Positions 1 to 13,319 of a stretch of DNA of 64,000 nt are shown in pieces (within the stretch, counting starts at the first letter, position 1; every line of letters begins with the position of its first letter). Below the pieces are notes generated by a model, which was given only the letters and a program-made list of their open reading frames with translations, had not been told where the DNA came from and did not search any database. The stretch is from the NCBI GenBank assembly GCA_002104945.1, contig MCFH01000032.1, positions 434,001 to 498,000 on the forward strand. The letters run 5' to 3'. Made by a program: the position numbers and the translations under genes. Source of the DNA: Piromyces finnis. Lineage: Eukaryota > Neocallimastigomycota > Neocallimastigomycetes > Neocallimastigales > Neocallimastigaceae.

Positions 1-590
1 TTTATTATTTTATTATTTAATTAAATTAGTATTAAATTAGTTTTGTTTATTTTATATTGAATATATGTATAATTAAATAGAATAGTATATTAAAATATAA
101 TTTACAAAAAATATAAATACATGTAAAATTTCTTGATTAAAACGATGTAATTGTTATTGACTATAGTTTAGTTAATAACTAAATAAGAATAAATAAAAGA
201 GGATATAAATAAATTTTGTTTTGTTTTTAATTTTTTATTTTATTTAGTGTTTTTGTTTTATTGTAAAAAATTTTATAATCTGTTTTAAATTTTAAAATTT
301 TTACAAAACTTATGTTTTATTATTGAAGCATTTCTTTCAAAGCACATCAAAAATAATAATAATAATAAATTAAAATAAAATAATATAATAGTTAGAATTA
401 ATCATAAAAAACAGAGTACAGCTAGTAACAACACTTGAGTTGTGGAGGAGGCGCTCAAAGTTATTTTATAAAAATACAAACTATAATTATTTTATAAATT
501 TTAAATTATTTTTATTTTTTGGAACGAATTTCTAAAACACTTTTCTTTTCAAATTTTCTTGAAAATTAGATTTATTTGATAATATTTTAA
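1..590. other. AT-rich DNA with weak LTR-like similarity
   Basis: No gene seen. The stretch around 105-175 (short AT run, then a CGATGTAATTGTTATT motif) resembles positions about 2400-2475 inside the solo LTR at 1973-2588, so part of this DNA may be an old LTR of that family. I cannot define its ends and see no target duplication. Confidence 0.35.
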
Positions 591-599
591 AAAAATATT

Positions 600-895
600 A
601 CATAATAAACTAATATTGACTTCCTACACGTAAAAAGTTAGTCTTTGATTTCATAATACTTTTGAGTTTAGGTATAGTTGAAACACGGGGAAATTAATTT
701 GTTCAACTCTTTCACACTAACAAGAGTTAGCTATCATAAAGAATTAAACAATATTACTTCCTATTATCGAAAGATATTAACATTCGACTTTACCTACTTT
801 ATCGTGAAAGAGCTAAAGGAATTCTTAGATATTAGTTTATAACAAATTATATATTTGGTGGTCTAACACTATATAATTTGGTATATATTTTTAAT
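600..895. repeat. Noncoding block repeated at the right edge of the window
   Basis: About 300 bp that align in order, with many substitutions, to 63610-63915. Shared blocks are a TAATACTTT motif, a GGGGAA motif, a GTTAG..ATAAAGAATT motif followed by TTACTTCC, an AAAGAGCTA motif, and a near-identical tail reading ATTTGGTGGTCTAACA at 853-868 and 63871-63886. No ORF spans either copy. It could be a dispersed element, part of an LTR family, or a structured RNA gene. 896-1192 shows nothing I can assign. Confidence 0.5.
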
Positions 896-1194
896 TAATT
901 GTTGTTAATAAATATAATTGAAGAAAGCTTTTAATTTTAATAAAACATATTTTTCTATTTTTTTTCTTTAAATTTGTTCCATTAAAAAAATTTTTTGGGA
1001 AGCTTTGTTTAATTTAATATTGATAATCGAAATATTCTTTTCTTATCAAGTTTGAGTTAAACAATTTATATTTCAGCAATAGACAAGCCTTATTGATTTA
1101 TTAACAGGGGCATATTAGGGGTAATAGTAAGAACCTGAAGCGCATGACGGAACTTAGATCTCGTGAATAAAGTGACAGAAACATCCATTACCAG

Positions 1195-3996
1195 AATGCT
1201 CCTTCAGTATTCCAAAGATTTATTCAGGACATTCTATCTGATGCTATTGGTGTCTTTGCCCAAGTATATCTAGACGACATTATTATATACTCCCGAAACG
1301 AATCTGACCATATCAAACACGTAAAACAGATCTTAAATACATTAGCAAAAAACAGCCTTTACGCAAAGTTAGAGAAATGTGTGTTTTACGTGAAAGAAAC
1401 TACTTTCCTCGGTTTTACTGTTTCTACGAATGGCCTAACAATGGACAAAAACAAAGTGAAATCAATAATTGAGTGGCCTGTCCCGAAAAATCTTAAAGAA
1501 CTTCAAAGTTTTTTAGGATTGTGCAATTTCTATAAAAAGTTTATAAAAAACTTCGCTGGAATAATGGAACCGCTCCGCAAACTCCTTAAGAAGAATTCTG
1601 AATTCAAATGGGATAGTGCTATTAATGAAGCATTTAATAAGCTAAAGAATTCCTTTTTAGAAAATGAACTTCTTATTTTTCCCTGACCCTGAAAAGGAAT
1701 TTGTAGTAGAAACAGACGCAAGCGACTTTGCTTTAGGATGTATTATTTCCCAAATATCCGAAGCCGATAATCTATTACATCCAGTCGCTTTTTATTCAAG
1801 ATCTTTAAGTAACGCTGAATTTAATTATACTATATACGAAAAAGAGCTACTCGCAATAATCACGGCTTCGACATCTGGAGGCATCATCTTGAGGGTGCCA
1901 AATATCCTGTACAAATTATTACGGATCACCGTAATTTATTGTATTTTAAAAAACCTCAACATCTTAACCAGATGTAAAGATATCAAACACCTCAGCTTGA
2001 TATCTTTAATGTAACTTAAGCCACAAGTATTATTGTTTAAGTTACACAAATTATATTCAGAAAAAGAAAATGAGACATAATTTATTTATTAATAATTAAA
2101 GTTTAAAACAAAATAAATTATTAATTTATTTTTAATGTTTAACAAGTAAATTAAAATTCTCAATTTAAATCCCTAGTTTTAGTATTGTTTTTTCATAGAA
2201 ATAGATAACTAATATATAAATAATAAATGATTAATATATCAATAATACATGGGCACATATTCAAATTGAATAGTACTTAATTTGAATTGCCAATTGTATT
2301 TTACTAAAAATAGTTATAGTTTAAATATTTATTAATAATTAAGATTTTAGTGTAGGTTTTAAATAATAATATATAAGAAATAAATAGTTATAATATAATA
2401 TAAATGTATTTAGGAAAAATATAAATAGAAGATATTTTTCATCATTTTATCGATGTAATTGTTATTAACAATTTTATTACAATAAATTAATAAAAAATAA
2501 ACTATTCTTTATAAAGCATATTTATTTTGTGTTGTTATTGTAATAGGTTAGATATCCTAATCTATTCGGTTTAGTGTCTGACTTTACACCAGAGACAGAT
2601 ACGCTGGAGTATGTTTCTATCTAAATTTGACTATAGAATATCTTTTAGGCCAGGAGCTAGAGAGGGTAAACCAGATGCACTTTCAAGACGTCCAGATTAC
2701 AAAAGAAATAAGACTGGTACAAATAGTCCTTTGCTTAAAGAAGAAGCCTTTTGCTGCACAATCCGTGACAGTATTAGTGGCCTTATTGAAGCCCAAAAGG
2801 ACGATAAATTCTGCAAAGAGACTTTGGAAAAAATTAAAGATAAGTCAAACAATATAAAAAGTTCTTTATTTAGTCTTATTGATGGCGTATTGCATTTCCA
2901 AAATCGGATTATTTTACCATCTCCCCTCAGGGCAGGAATTCTTAGAAAATTTCATGACAACCCTCTAAGTGGCCATAGTGGTATTGATAAAACCTTAGAT
3001 AGAATTAAACGTTACTACTGGTGGCCAAATATGAAGAGGGATATCCAAAATTACGTTTCTTCATGTATTATATGTGGGAAATGTAAAACTCGCAGGCATA
3101 AGCCATATGGAAAAGTACAGCCTCTCCCAATCCCAAATAGACCTTGGGAAATAATTGGAGTCGATTTTATAGTATCTTTACCCATATTGCAAAATTGTAC
3201 TTGTATCATGGTTGTCGGAGATCACTTAACTAAAATGATCCATCTAGTGCCCTGTGCTGATGTTCCTTCTGCTGACTTAATAGCTAAACTCTTATTATTC
3301 AATGTGTTCCGTTATCATGGTTTCCCAAAGATCGTTATTTCTGATCACGGTTCTCAGTTCTCCTCAGAATTCTGGATTTCACTCTGTTCTACTCTTAATA
3401 TTAAACCAAATATTGCTACCGCATTTCATCAACAATCCAATGGCCAAATAGAAAGAGCAAATGCTGTAGTAGAGCAATATTTAAGATGCTACTGTTCAAC
3501 AAGTCAAAGTGAATGGTGTTATTATCTATCCCTTTGTGAATTTGCTTACAACAACTCCCTACACAAATCCACAGGTAAGTCTCCTTTTTTTGCTAACTAT
3601 GGATTCAATCAGAGTTGCGATATTAGCTCACCTCCAATTTTTTTAAAAGACAATGCATCTAATTTATTGAGAGACTGGTCATCTCATTTCAATGCACTAA
3701 AGTCACAACTAGCGAAAGCAAAAGATGATTTCAAAAAATATTCAGATTCTAAAAAATCATCTGGTCCTATATTGAATGTGAATGATATGGTATGGCTTAA
3801 AAGACACTATTTTACAAATGAGCCTTCAAAAAAACTATCTTCTCAATATTTAGGAACTTTCAAAATTATTGAAAAAAGAGATAGAATGAACTACCGTTTG
3901 GAATTACCAGAATCTATACGAATTCATCCTGTATTTCATATCTCCCAGCTAGAACCTTATATTAAAAGGAATAACGAGCTAATAGATTCTTTATAA
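1195..3996 (+). pseudogene. pol: Ty3-type pol remnant: RT, RNase H, integrase
   Basis: Reading starts in RT with an N-A-P-S-V-F-Q motif, then the Y-L-D-D catalytic box (about 1267-1278) and the connection to RNase H. Frame is lost near 1680 in a T run and again near 1870, where one base is missing compared with element P. The solo LTR splits it at 1973. Coding resumes at about 2595 and stays open to the stop at 3996. That part holds the integrase: an H-x3-H...C-x2-C zinc finger (about 2950-3090), the three catalytic blocks G-V-D-F, S-D-H-G-S-Q-F and N-G-Q-I-E-R, and the conserved H-P-V-F-H-I-S-Q-L-E-P end. The ATG at 2611 is an internal Met, not a true start. The integrase part is intact although the gene is dead. 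Confidence 0.9.
1973..2588. mobile_element. Solo LTR (616 bp) inside F1 RNase H
   Basis: Begins TGTAAAG and ends CTTTACA, flanked by the 5-bp duplication CCAGA at 1968-1972 and 2589-2593. Removing the LTR and one CCAGA restores continuity with the pol of element P. Confidence 0.88.
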
Positions 3997-4005
3997 AAGG
4001 AGCAA

Positions 4006-4786
4006 TGTAAGAATAAATACTTATTATTTATTCTTAGTATTAAACATTACAAATAATTTATTTAGTTAATAATCATTAATCCATTAGATTATATTAATAT
4101 ATTTATTTATTATTATAGTTATTTGTTAAGTTAAATATTGTAAATATTTATTTAGTTAATAATTATTCATTCACTATATTAGATTAATTAATTTATTTAA
4201 TTATGTATTTATACATTCATTTATATATACTTGTATTATAAAAAATAAAACACATACTAATTACATTAATAATATTATACAACTATATATTAGTATGTAA
4301 TAGGAAATCGGATATTAAGGTTTTACCCGTTATCAACGGTTTTACTTAATATTACGATGATTGGTATGATTAGAATATCAATCAAATAACTTTTTAGGTT
4401 TTTCTTCTAGTCTTTTCCTAAAAAGATTTTTGTTAAGATTAGAATGTTCTTAGAAATTTTAATTTAATAAAATAAAACATATAAATAGTACTCTTGAGTT
4501 CGATTTGAGAAATCAAGAGTTATTATTATAAGATTAATTATAATAAATAACTTTATACAAAATAATAAATAATAAAATCAATATTAAAAAACTATTAAAT
4601 ACACAAAATAATTCTGATACATTTGGTGTTTGTTTATTATAATTTCTTATAACTCATTAAGTTAAGTTTCTAATTTTACCTTTATTTTCACATTTTAATA
4701 ATAATTTATATTATTAATTTGAAGCTAATAATTATTATTATATAATAAATATAATATAATATAAATATTATAATAAAATTACTACA
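4006..4786 (+). repeat. 3' LTR of F1
   Basis: Starts TGTAAGAATA directly after a short A/G-rich tract and ends ..TTACTACA. Internally it carries a CAAGAGTTATTATTATAAG motif, the same block that marks the self-priming site in element P, so F1 belongs to the self-primed group. The end could be 4786 or 4788. Confidence 0.75.
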
Positions 4787-4792
4787 CAGTAA

Positions 4793-5400
4793 TGGTACAA
4801 CCTGTTTGTTTTGTTTGTACCTTTATATGGATCAATACAACTAGAATGAATAAAACAATTATTATATTATAATGAAATAACACAACAATAAAAATGATTT
4901 TTATATTTTATGTATTATTGTTTATATTCTTTTTATTTATCTTTGATCAATAATGTACTATTAATGATTTAAACTCTTATGATAGAAATAAACAAGTATA
5001 ATTCACTAGATTATAATCTGAATATCACTATTAATTCCTACTTAAATCTAATAATAATATTATTTATCTATCTAGTATTATCACTTATGCCTATTTTCTT
5101 ATTATTATTTCTTATTATCTTTTTATATCGTTCCCCCCCTTTTAATATTTATTAATTCTCTTTTATTAAATACTCTTTGTTGTAATTAAGGTTTTTAGTC
5201 TTTTTAATTAATTTTATTTATAATTTTTATTTTAGTTATTGCTATAAGCGTTATTAATTAAATCAATAATTGTTTGTTTATAAATTTATATATTAAATTT
5301 TTATTAAACCTAAAATACTTAAAGTAGAATTATTATTAGTAAATTTAAAGGTTAAATTGGAATTCCTATGCTCTTACATTTTTCTGAATCAGTCGTACCA
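4793..5400. mobile_element. Solo LTR H (608 bp)
   Basis: Inverted termini TGGTAC and GTACCA, flanked by GTAA at 4789-4792 and 5401-5404. The 4-bp duplication resembles that of the E-type elements. It lies two bases beyond the end of the F1 LTR. Confidence 0.7.
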
Positions 5401-5404
5401 GTAA

Positions 5405-6192
5405 TGCTACGGTTCAAATAAGATATCACAAAACATTTGAATAGTTATAAAAATAAAAATTTATTTAATTTTAATTTTTATTCATTTAATTTATTTTTGA
5501 TCTTTCAATTTTTAAAATTTTTCTCAAAAATCCTCGTACTTTTTCCAACTATCCATTATTTGAAATTTAATGATTTTTGGATAGCTAAGGATTTAAATTG
5601 ATTTCATTCATAATATATGGATCATTCACTGTAACATATATTAATTAAATCCTTAATATATATTATGAATAATCTCTTAATATTTGAATAGAAAAATTTT
5701 TAATTTATAATTAATAAAATTTTAATATATTTTACATGTAACATTTTTTTCATATATTAACTAGTCAACTACATCCTATAATAAATTTATATTAGTTGAT
5801 TAATTATGTCCTTATTTAGCTATAAACAATAATTTTATGTCAAGGTATCTTCTGTTATTTGTGTAACAATTACCTTTTCTAGTAATTAAATTATAGCTCA
5901 TTTTCATTTAATAATCTTAATTTCTGAATATTATATAATAAAGTTAATTAATAAAATAAATCTTAATTAATAATAAAATATACAATCATTTTAATAATAA
6001 GAATTAAGTAAAATTTTATAAGAATAAAACATTATAATAAGACTAATATTAAAAGTAATGAAATAACTATATACAAATAATATAACTATATAATAAAATA
6101 TAATTAATTAATAAGAAAATGTATAAAAATTATTATATAATTTTATAATTCAAAAATAGAGTTAAACAGTAGTAAGGAATGTAAATAGTTCA
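5405..6192 (-). mobile_element. Truncated C-type LTR
   Basis: Near-identical to the LTRs of element C (20732-21589) from its TGCTACGG terminus onward, but interrupted by the LTR at 6193. The last part of the LTR is not found to the right, so a deletion removed it. Its left flank is the same GTAA that bounds LTR H. Confidence 0.8.
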
Positions 6193-7038
6193 TGTTAAAT
6201 CACGCAGATTCGGGTTAGGTTTGGATTAATTAACTAGGTCTGGAATGGTTATAAACTAATAATAATAGAAACTAATTTCCTTAATTATCCGGTTATTGGA
6301 TGAAATTATATGCAATGGATTTATTAACTAAAATGACACTTTAATTTCAAATTTCATTAAAATAAAATTAAGTTTAAATCAACTTTTATTTATAAAATTA
6401 GTTACAAGGGAAATCTAATGTAATTTATTAATCTTTACTATTATTAATTTATCTAATTAAAATTAATAATCTTACTACTGATCAACATTTAACTAAACTA
6501 CTCTATTTATACTAATTTCACAAAGTTACAATTTCTACATAATTAATTCACATGGCTATTTTATTAATATTAATTAATTAATTTTTGTAACTATGATTTT
6601 TATAAACTGTCACGAGTAATAATAATTATTAATATAATATTTTATTATTTTAAGTCATGAGTTTAAATAACTTTTCACAACTTTTATCATCTGATTACTA
6701 ATTTAGAAATTAATAATTAAATTTATTATTAATAGTAATACTTAAACCAATACCTAAAAGTTTAGAAAATTTTTTATTAATTTTAAGTGTGAAATTTTTA
6801 ATATTTAATTTATATTGAATTCCCTTTAATTGGTCATAAGTAACTTAACCTTTTTGGAATATTGATGATTTAAATGTACCAAAAGATAGCTTAGGCCTTT
6901 AGCTTTCTAATGTTCATAATATCATCAAAGTAATTTAATTTTTCCAGTAATTATCTTAGGTTTCGTAATTCACACTTTATTTAAGGATTAGGTGTTTCAC
7001 ATCTATGGGATTATCTAAATCCACTTAGATTCGTGACA
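6193..7038 (-). mobile_element. Solo LTR L1, D-like
   Basis: TGTTAAATC...GTGACA, flanked by GTTCA at 6188-6192 and 7039-7043. The GGTTAGGTTTGG block near its start resembles the terminus of element D's LTR. Confidence 0.75.
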
Positions 7039-7043
7039 GTTCA

Positions 7044-8021
7044 TGTTAAGTTTTTGGATTTGGTTATGCGGCCAGGTCAGAATGTTATCAATTATATAGT
7101 AAATATGTTTTTAAGAAATTAAATTTAAATATAAAATAACCCTTTAAACTTCCAAATGAAAAATTAATATTTATTCTTTAGAATAACTTTTTTTATAAAA
7201 TTTTATTTATTTATTAATAATAATATAAATGATAATATATTCAATAACTATATAATTAAGATTATAACTATAATCTTTACAAAGAATTAAAATCAAATTC
7301 AATTCATTCTATTTTATATTCTTTGTTCAGATTATTAAATTGATAAAAATAAAGTATTACATGTAATATATTAATAACATAATAAGATTGTTTGTTTGTT
7401 TGTTTGTTTGTTTTGTCATGACATAAAATAAAATAAACATATGATTAATCATTTAAACACTTGATCCATTAACCTATTTTATAATAATTAAAATTATTTA
7501 ATTTATAAATGTTAACTGTTACACCTAAATGGTTTAGTTCTATTTTTAGTAACAGTCACTATCATTAATTAAATTAATATAATTAAAATTTCTATTGATA
7601 TCTTTTTAATTTTCGTCAAGTCATAAGAAATGTCTATGATCCATACTTGATATCATATTGATTTTAATTTACTTATTAAAATCTTCAAATGACCATATCT
7701 TTCTTAAATGACCAGTTAGAAGGACCGCGATTGTACCAAAATATAGCTTTTTCCTTAAGCTTTCTAATAATCCCGGTTTCATAGCCGTAGTACTTATAGC
7801 CGTAGCGATCGTTTTTGGCAAGTTACGCGTAGTTTCGTATTTGTTTATTTTTGGCTAAGGGTTATAGTGTATTGATATTAAATTTTTGAAATCATAACCC
7901 TTTCACTGAATCAAAATTTAAAAGGTGACTGTTTTAAAATAATCATTGAAATTATTTAATTATAATTATTATGTTTAATTAATTATCTGAATTTGTTTTA
8001 AATCCAGTTAATATCTTCACA
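7044..8021 (-). mobile_element. Solo LTR L2, D family
   Basis: TGTTAAGTTTTTGG...TCTTCACA, clearly the same family as the LTR at 29063-30194 but shorter (978 bp against 1132 bp). Flanked by GTTCA at 7039-7043 and 8022-8026, so it shares a target duplication with L1. Confidence 0.82.
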
Positions 8022-8026
8022 GTTCA

Positions 8027-9245
8027 TGTAGAGTGGGCTAGGATTGGTATGTAACTTGGTCAGAATGTTTCATATAATATAACTTAATTTTCTAATAAAA
8101 TATTAAACTTATTTATTATTAAATATTTTCTTCAAAACTTATTAAAGAATTTAATTAATACTAATTTAAAATTAAATAGGTTTTTATATTTAAAATAAAA
8201 ATTTTAATATAATTTAATTATAAAATTCGTTTATTAATTATTTATTTATTAAGATAATATTTATTAAGTTATATTATAGTTAATAATTAATAATTAATAA
8301 TCTTACAAAGAATTTCAAAATTGATTTCAATTCTTTGTTTAAATACTTTTTTCTTACATATAATAAATTTACATTGATATTAATATTGATATTAATAATA
8401 AAGATAAAAATAAAATAATTTTAAATTAAAATATTAATAATTGATATTGATATTAATAATATGAATTCATATGATAGATCTTAAGATAATCTTTTAAATT
8501 ACTTTTAAAATAAAAGTATTGTTTAACCATTTTAAATTGTAAATATTTAATATTATAAATTGAGAATAACAATTACTGATACTAATTATATATTCTCATG
8601 ATCAATTAATTAATAATTATAACTAATGATTTTTGATCCAAAGGCTTTTTGGTTTGATTATGATTGAGGTTATTAATCAAAATTATTTGAAAAATTATTA
8701 ATTAATTTTTATAATTGATTAGGTTTATAATCAAGAATATTTATTATCTAACCTTATTTAATAATAATGGAGAATTTTTAAATTGAATTATTTATAGAAA
8801 GTTGGATGACTTGAATAATGACTTTAATTATATAAATTAATATTAATCATTTTAATATATATTATTATATATTTATTGGAACTAATTAATTCTTTAAATA
8901 GCTATATCTCAAGAACTAGTGGTCTAAATTAGCTGAAAATTTGTGAGAATATAGATCTCGACTAGTACTTTCTAATAAAATTAATTTGAAGTCTCTAGAA
9001 AAGGAAAATAGGACGCGAGATTCAGAAGTTATCACTAGTTTCGTATAGTGCATTTTCTTCTCAAGGGTTAATTTATTGAAAATTAAATTTTTGTGATCCT
9101 TAACCCTTTTCAATATTAAATTTTTCCAAGTGATATTTTTTAATTATTTTTAAAAGTGTTTTATAATTTTTGAAATATAAATTTGATTTTTAAATTGTTT
9201 ATTTGAATATTTAATTTATTTTTTAATCGTCTTCTATTCTTGACA
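8027..9245 (-). mobile_element. LTR L3, D-like
   Basis: Starts TGTAGAGTGG after a third GTTCA and ends near CTTGACA. The right flank (ACACA) does not match, so the right junction was altered or I have misplaced the end. The middle resembles the decayed LTR at 43213-43769. Confidence 0.6.
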
Positions 9246-9299
9246 ACACACTTTCTATAGTAAAATATAGAATTAAGATAATATTTTTCTATTGTATCA
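9246..9299 (+). mobile_element. Right end of an E-type LTR (E0)
   Basis: About 50 bp closely matching the last 55 bases of LTR E2 (55141-55193), ending GTATCA. After later insertions are removed, this end lies directly before the tRNA-Ser upstream sequence. Confidence 0.55.
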
Positions 9300-9302
9300 T
9301 AA

Positions 9303-9889
9303 TGATACGTTATAAAATAAAATATCATAATATTATTATTTATTTTGAGGTTGTGGTAATAAGGAATATTGCTGAAATAATATATTCCAGTTATTAATAA
9401 TTATGCAATATAGTTATTATGTATTTATTTACTTATTTATTATTATTTGTTGTTATTATTATCATTATTATTATTATAAACAAAATAAGCCTTTTATTAT
9501 TATTAAATATTTATCTTTATTAAAATATATTATAATTAGTATTTTTACATTTATTTATTATTAATAATACATATTTAAAATAACTATCTTTCCTATATAA
9601 ATATACTACTTATTCACTATTAATATTACTAAACTATTACTAAATTTCTCATTTTATTATATCTTATTATCTTTGGAACTTAATTACAAAATCAAGAACA
9701 TTATTTTAATTTTTTAATTATTAATTATATTTATATTAGTACATATTAAATATTTTTTTTTTAATTAATTTCATATTAATTAATTTCATTATTAATTAAA
9801 GTTATTATTAATTTATTATTATCTTAACCCTTATATGAATCAACCTGGAATTTCTACCAAAAGTAGTATTTTCTGTTCGTCACGTATCA
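9303..9889. mobile_element. Solo LTR E' (587 bp)
   Basis: Inverted termini TGATACG and CGTATCA as in the E family. The 4-bp duplication ATAA precedes it (9299-9302). The matching right copy is split by the insertion of LTR F: 9890-9892 plus 10720. Confidence 0.75.
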
Positions 9890-9892
9890 ATA

Positions 9893-10714
9893 TGTAGTAA
9901 TTTTATTATAATATTTAATATAAATATTATAATAAAATTACTTGTTGATAACTCAATATTAAAATTTAATATTAAATTATATGTATATGAAAAAAAAATT
10001 AAATATGAAATTAAAAAACTAGAACTTAACGAGTTTATTATAAGGATTTATAATAAACAACAAAAAACACAAATAGGAAGAGGGATGAGAATAAAATGGA
10101 TACTATAAGAATTATGTTTTATTAATAATATGATTTTTTTTATTAATTAATTTTTATTAAATAAAATTATTTGTTATTTATTATAATTAATTTTTCTTAT
10201 AATAATAACTCTTGAATTTTAAAGAATTTCAAGAGTGTTTATTTATATTTTTATTAAAAAATAAGGTTAAATAAATGAGTTCTAATCTTAACAAATAAAA
10301 TGTTTAGGAAAAGACTAGAAGAAAAACCTAAACAAGTTTTCAACCAATATTCTAATCATATTGGTTATCGTGTAAATTTTAAGTAAAACCAATTATTTGT
10401 AATAATAATCGGAAAAACCTTAAAATACCGATTTCCTAAAGTAAATCCGTGTTTAGATATAACAGGTAAATTAATTAGTAATATATAGTTTAAAGGGTAA
10501 AATTACGGATTCTTGTATATAAATATTATTTAAAAAATCAAATGAACAAATTATTATTTAATTAAATAAATTAAATAAATTATATAAATATATGAAATAT
10601 ATTTAACTAAATAAATTAAATAAATAATTTAAGTGTATAAAATATTATTAACTAAATTATTAAACTAATAAGAAATATTAATTATTTAGATTGAAATAAT
10701 TATTATTTCTTACA
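9893..10714 (-). mobile_element. Solo LTR F (822 bp)
   Basis: TGTAGTAA...TTCTTACA, reverse orientation of the F1/P LTR type; it contains the reverse of the AAGAGTTATTAT self-priming block. Flanked by CAATA at 9888-9892 and 10715-10719. Confidence 0.85.
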
Positions 10715-10724
10715 CAATAAATAA

Positions 10725-11867
10725 TGTCACAATAACATATATAAAAATTTCAAATTATAAAATTTCTAATATTTGAAATTATTAAATTTTTTTTAAAATT
10801 ATTAAAATTTTATTATAAAAAATTTTATTTTAAATTTATTAACTATTTACAATAATTATATTAATTATTAATTTATAAAAATTAAATATTTTATAATTAG
10901 ACAATAATTAATTAAAATTAAAAAATGTAATAATTAAAATTGTTCATGTATAAAAAGAACAAAAATTGACAAAAATTACGAAGCTTTAGCGTTAGTAATT
11001 TTTTAACTTAAAGTTAATAAAATTTATAAACTCCTATAAAACCCAAATCTTTAAAAATTTTAATATTTTAATAACTTAATATATGCTGATATTAAGTTAT
11101 TGCTAAAATAAAAATATTATTTAATTTTCTTTATATAAATATTATTAGCTTTACGCCTTCAATAGGAAAGCGTATTATATTTGTTAATTAATATATGTCA
11201 AAGATTTCACTTCAGTTAGGTCGGAACGTACATATTTACCCTAAGTTTATCAATTAATTAAATAAATGAATTAGTAAATTTTTAAATAAATAATATTTTA
11301 TTAACTTTATTTATTAATAAATTTTTATTTAAAGAAAAATCTTTATTTATTAGTTATTATTATAATTAGAGTAAATATTAAATGTAATGAACTCTCGAAA
11401 TTCCTAATGATAGGAATTTTCTCGAGTATTTATACTATCTCTAATATTAAGGAATACATTTTAAATTTAATACATGACTAATTATTTATATTAATTAACT
11501 ATTCTATAAATTAATTATATATTAATTATATATGACTTTTCACTCGTGTTAAATTTAATAATTATAAAAGTCATATTATCAATCATTTATAGAAGGAATG
11601 ATTATTTCATAATTTAGTTTTAATTTCCTTCTTAATCAAATGAACAAAGAAATATTAATTCAAACTTTAATAAATATAAAATCTTAATACTTATAATTAA
11701 TTAATATTTCTTAAAATATTATAATTATGTTTTATAATAAAATATTTCTAATTAATTAAACGAATAAAACACTAATTAAATAAATAATCATGAATCCACT
11801 TATATTCATGACAATATAACTAGTGTGCTTACCACACTTTTCTTTAATAAAAAATCGCTTTTTGACA
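10725..11867 (+). mobile_element. Solo LTR A' with a nested LTR
   Basis: Related to the 622-bp LTR of element A but in the opposite orientation and about 100 bp shorter (about 520 bp once the nested LTR is removed). The duplication is AATAA: left copy 10720-10724; right copy 13314-13318, displaced by the LTR inserted at 11869. Confidence 0.8.
11196..11813. mobile_element. Solo LTR nested in A' (618 bp)
   Basis: TGTCAAAG...TTCATGACA with ATATA duplications at 11191-11195 and 11814-11818. Excising it rejoins the A-type LTR exactly. Confidence 0.87.
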
Positions 11868-11868
11868 A

Positions 11869-13309
11869 TGTAATAATTATTATCTTCAATTTAATAATAA
11901 TTAGTATTATTAAACTGAGAAGTTAAAATAAAATTTTATACTTATCTTAATAAGAGTTTATTATAAGGAAGTATAATAAACAACACAAAACTTTTAATGT
12001 TATTTAATTTAAAATATTTTATTAATATTGTTTTTTAATAAAGGTTATTTATTATAATAGTTCTTATAATAATAACTCTGGATTTTTAAGTGGAATTCCA
12101 GAGTTCTTTTATTTATAATTTTTTAATAATTTAAAGTTTAATAAAAAATTTCTAATCTTAACAAATAATCTTTTTAGGAAAAGAAGAAAAACCTAAAAAG
12201 ATATTCGATTGATAACTAATATATCAATCATCGTAATATTAAGTAAAACCGAATAAAATTCGGAAAAACCTTAATATCCGATTGTCCTAATATTTATTTA
12301 TATCTTCTAGTTGTTTCTATAAGTTATTTCAAGATACGATACATAAATATAAAATACAAACGTAAAATAAAATACATAATGTTTCTTATAAAATGTAATA
12401 CAAAAATTATTAAATAATAAAATAAATGAATGTTTACTATTATTTTAGATAAATTACTAAATTAAATAAATAATTAATTAATATAATAATTAAATAAATT
12501 TTACATTTAGTAAATGAATAATTAATATTAATATAAATAACTGTTTATAGTAATTTAAATGAATGTATGCTAATAATTTAAATAATTAATTAATTTAATA
12601 ATTAAAAAAATAATTAATGTCAAAATCACAATTCATGAAATTTGACATTTCATGAAATTTCATAATTTTGAATTAATAGTTAAATTAATTAAAATATTAA
12701 TTTAATAATATTTTACTAATAATAGTTTATTTAATATAAATATTAATTGGAAAGCTATTTATTATCCGGAGATAAATAGAGTGTAACAATTAATTAATAT
12801 TAAACAAACCAATTAGTAAAATAAGATTCATTTAAATAATTATTAATATTATTTTTAACAACTTATTAATATCGATATTTAAAGAAAATTATATTATTAT
12901 TACTATTATATTTTATTAATATTTATATTTATATTATTATACATGTATAACTTAAATTATATTATTATTATACTTTATTAATATCAACATTATATTAAAA
13001 ATGAAGTATAAATAAGTTGAACAAAGAACAACTTTAAGAAGTTCTTTGTGAGATTATTATACTCATTTTTATATAGTAAATTCAATATTTAAAATTAATA
13101 ATTATCATTTACTTATATTATAAAAATTAAATAAAATATTTCTTAAAAAACTATATTTATTACTCTTTTATTTATAAAAATTTATTATTTACTATATAAT
13201 TAAGCCTATCCTAACCTAGTAGACTTAATTATAATTCTAAATCCACTCTAACTCTTGACAATTAAATAAGAATTAATAATTATTCAATAAATAATTATTA
13301 ATTCTTACA
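11869..13309 (-). mobile_element. Solo LTR F'' with a nested LTR
   Basis: F-type LTR in reverse orientation (TGTAATAATT...TTCTTACA). The duplication GACAA lies at 11864-11868 and 13310-13314, so it landed across the end of LTR A'. It is itself interrupted at 12618. Confidence 0.8.
12618..13260. mobile_element. Solo LTR nested in F'' (643 bp)
   Basis: TGTCAAAATC...CTCTTGACA with ATTAA duplications at 12613-12617 and 13261-13265. Confidence 0.85.
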
Positions 13310-13319
13310 GACAAATAAG

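Larger units (their letters stand above)
1193..4786 (+). mobile_element. Decayed Ty3-type retrotransposon F1 (3' part)
   Basis: The element begins abruptly inside the reverse transcriptase (homology to element P starts at 1193) and ends in a 3' LTR. Gag, protease, the first half of RT and the 5' LTR are missing. A solo LTR (1973-2588) sits inside its RNase H. Its closest relative in the window is element P at 56639-62243; the two share the same pol organisation and both lack a chromodomain. Their differences are large, so F1 is clearly the older copy. Confidence 0.85.

Noticed and set aside
2627-2857. Second plus-strand ORF over the F1 pol
   Set aside because: It overlaps the integrase-coding frame and lacks any motif; a shadow frame.
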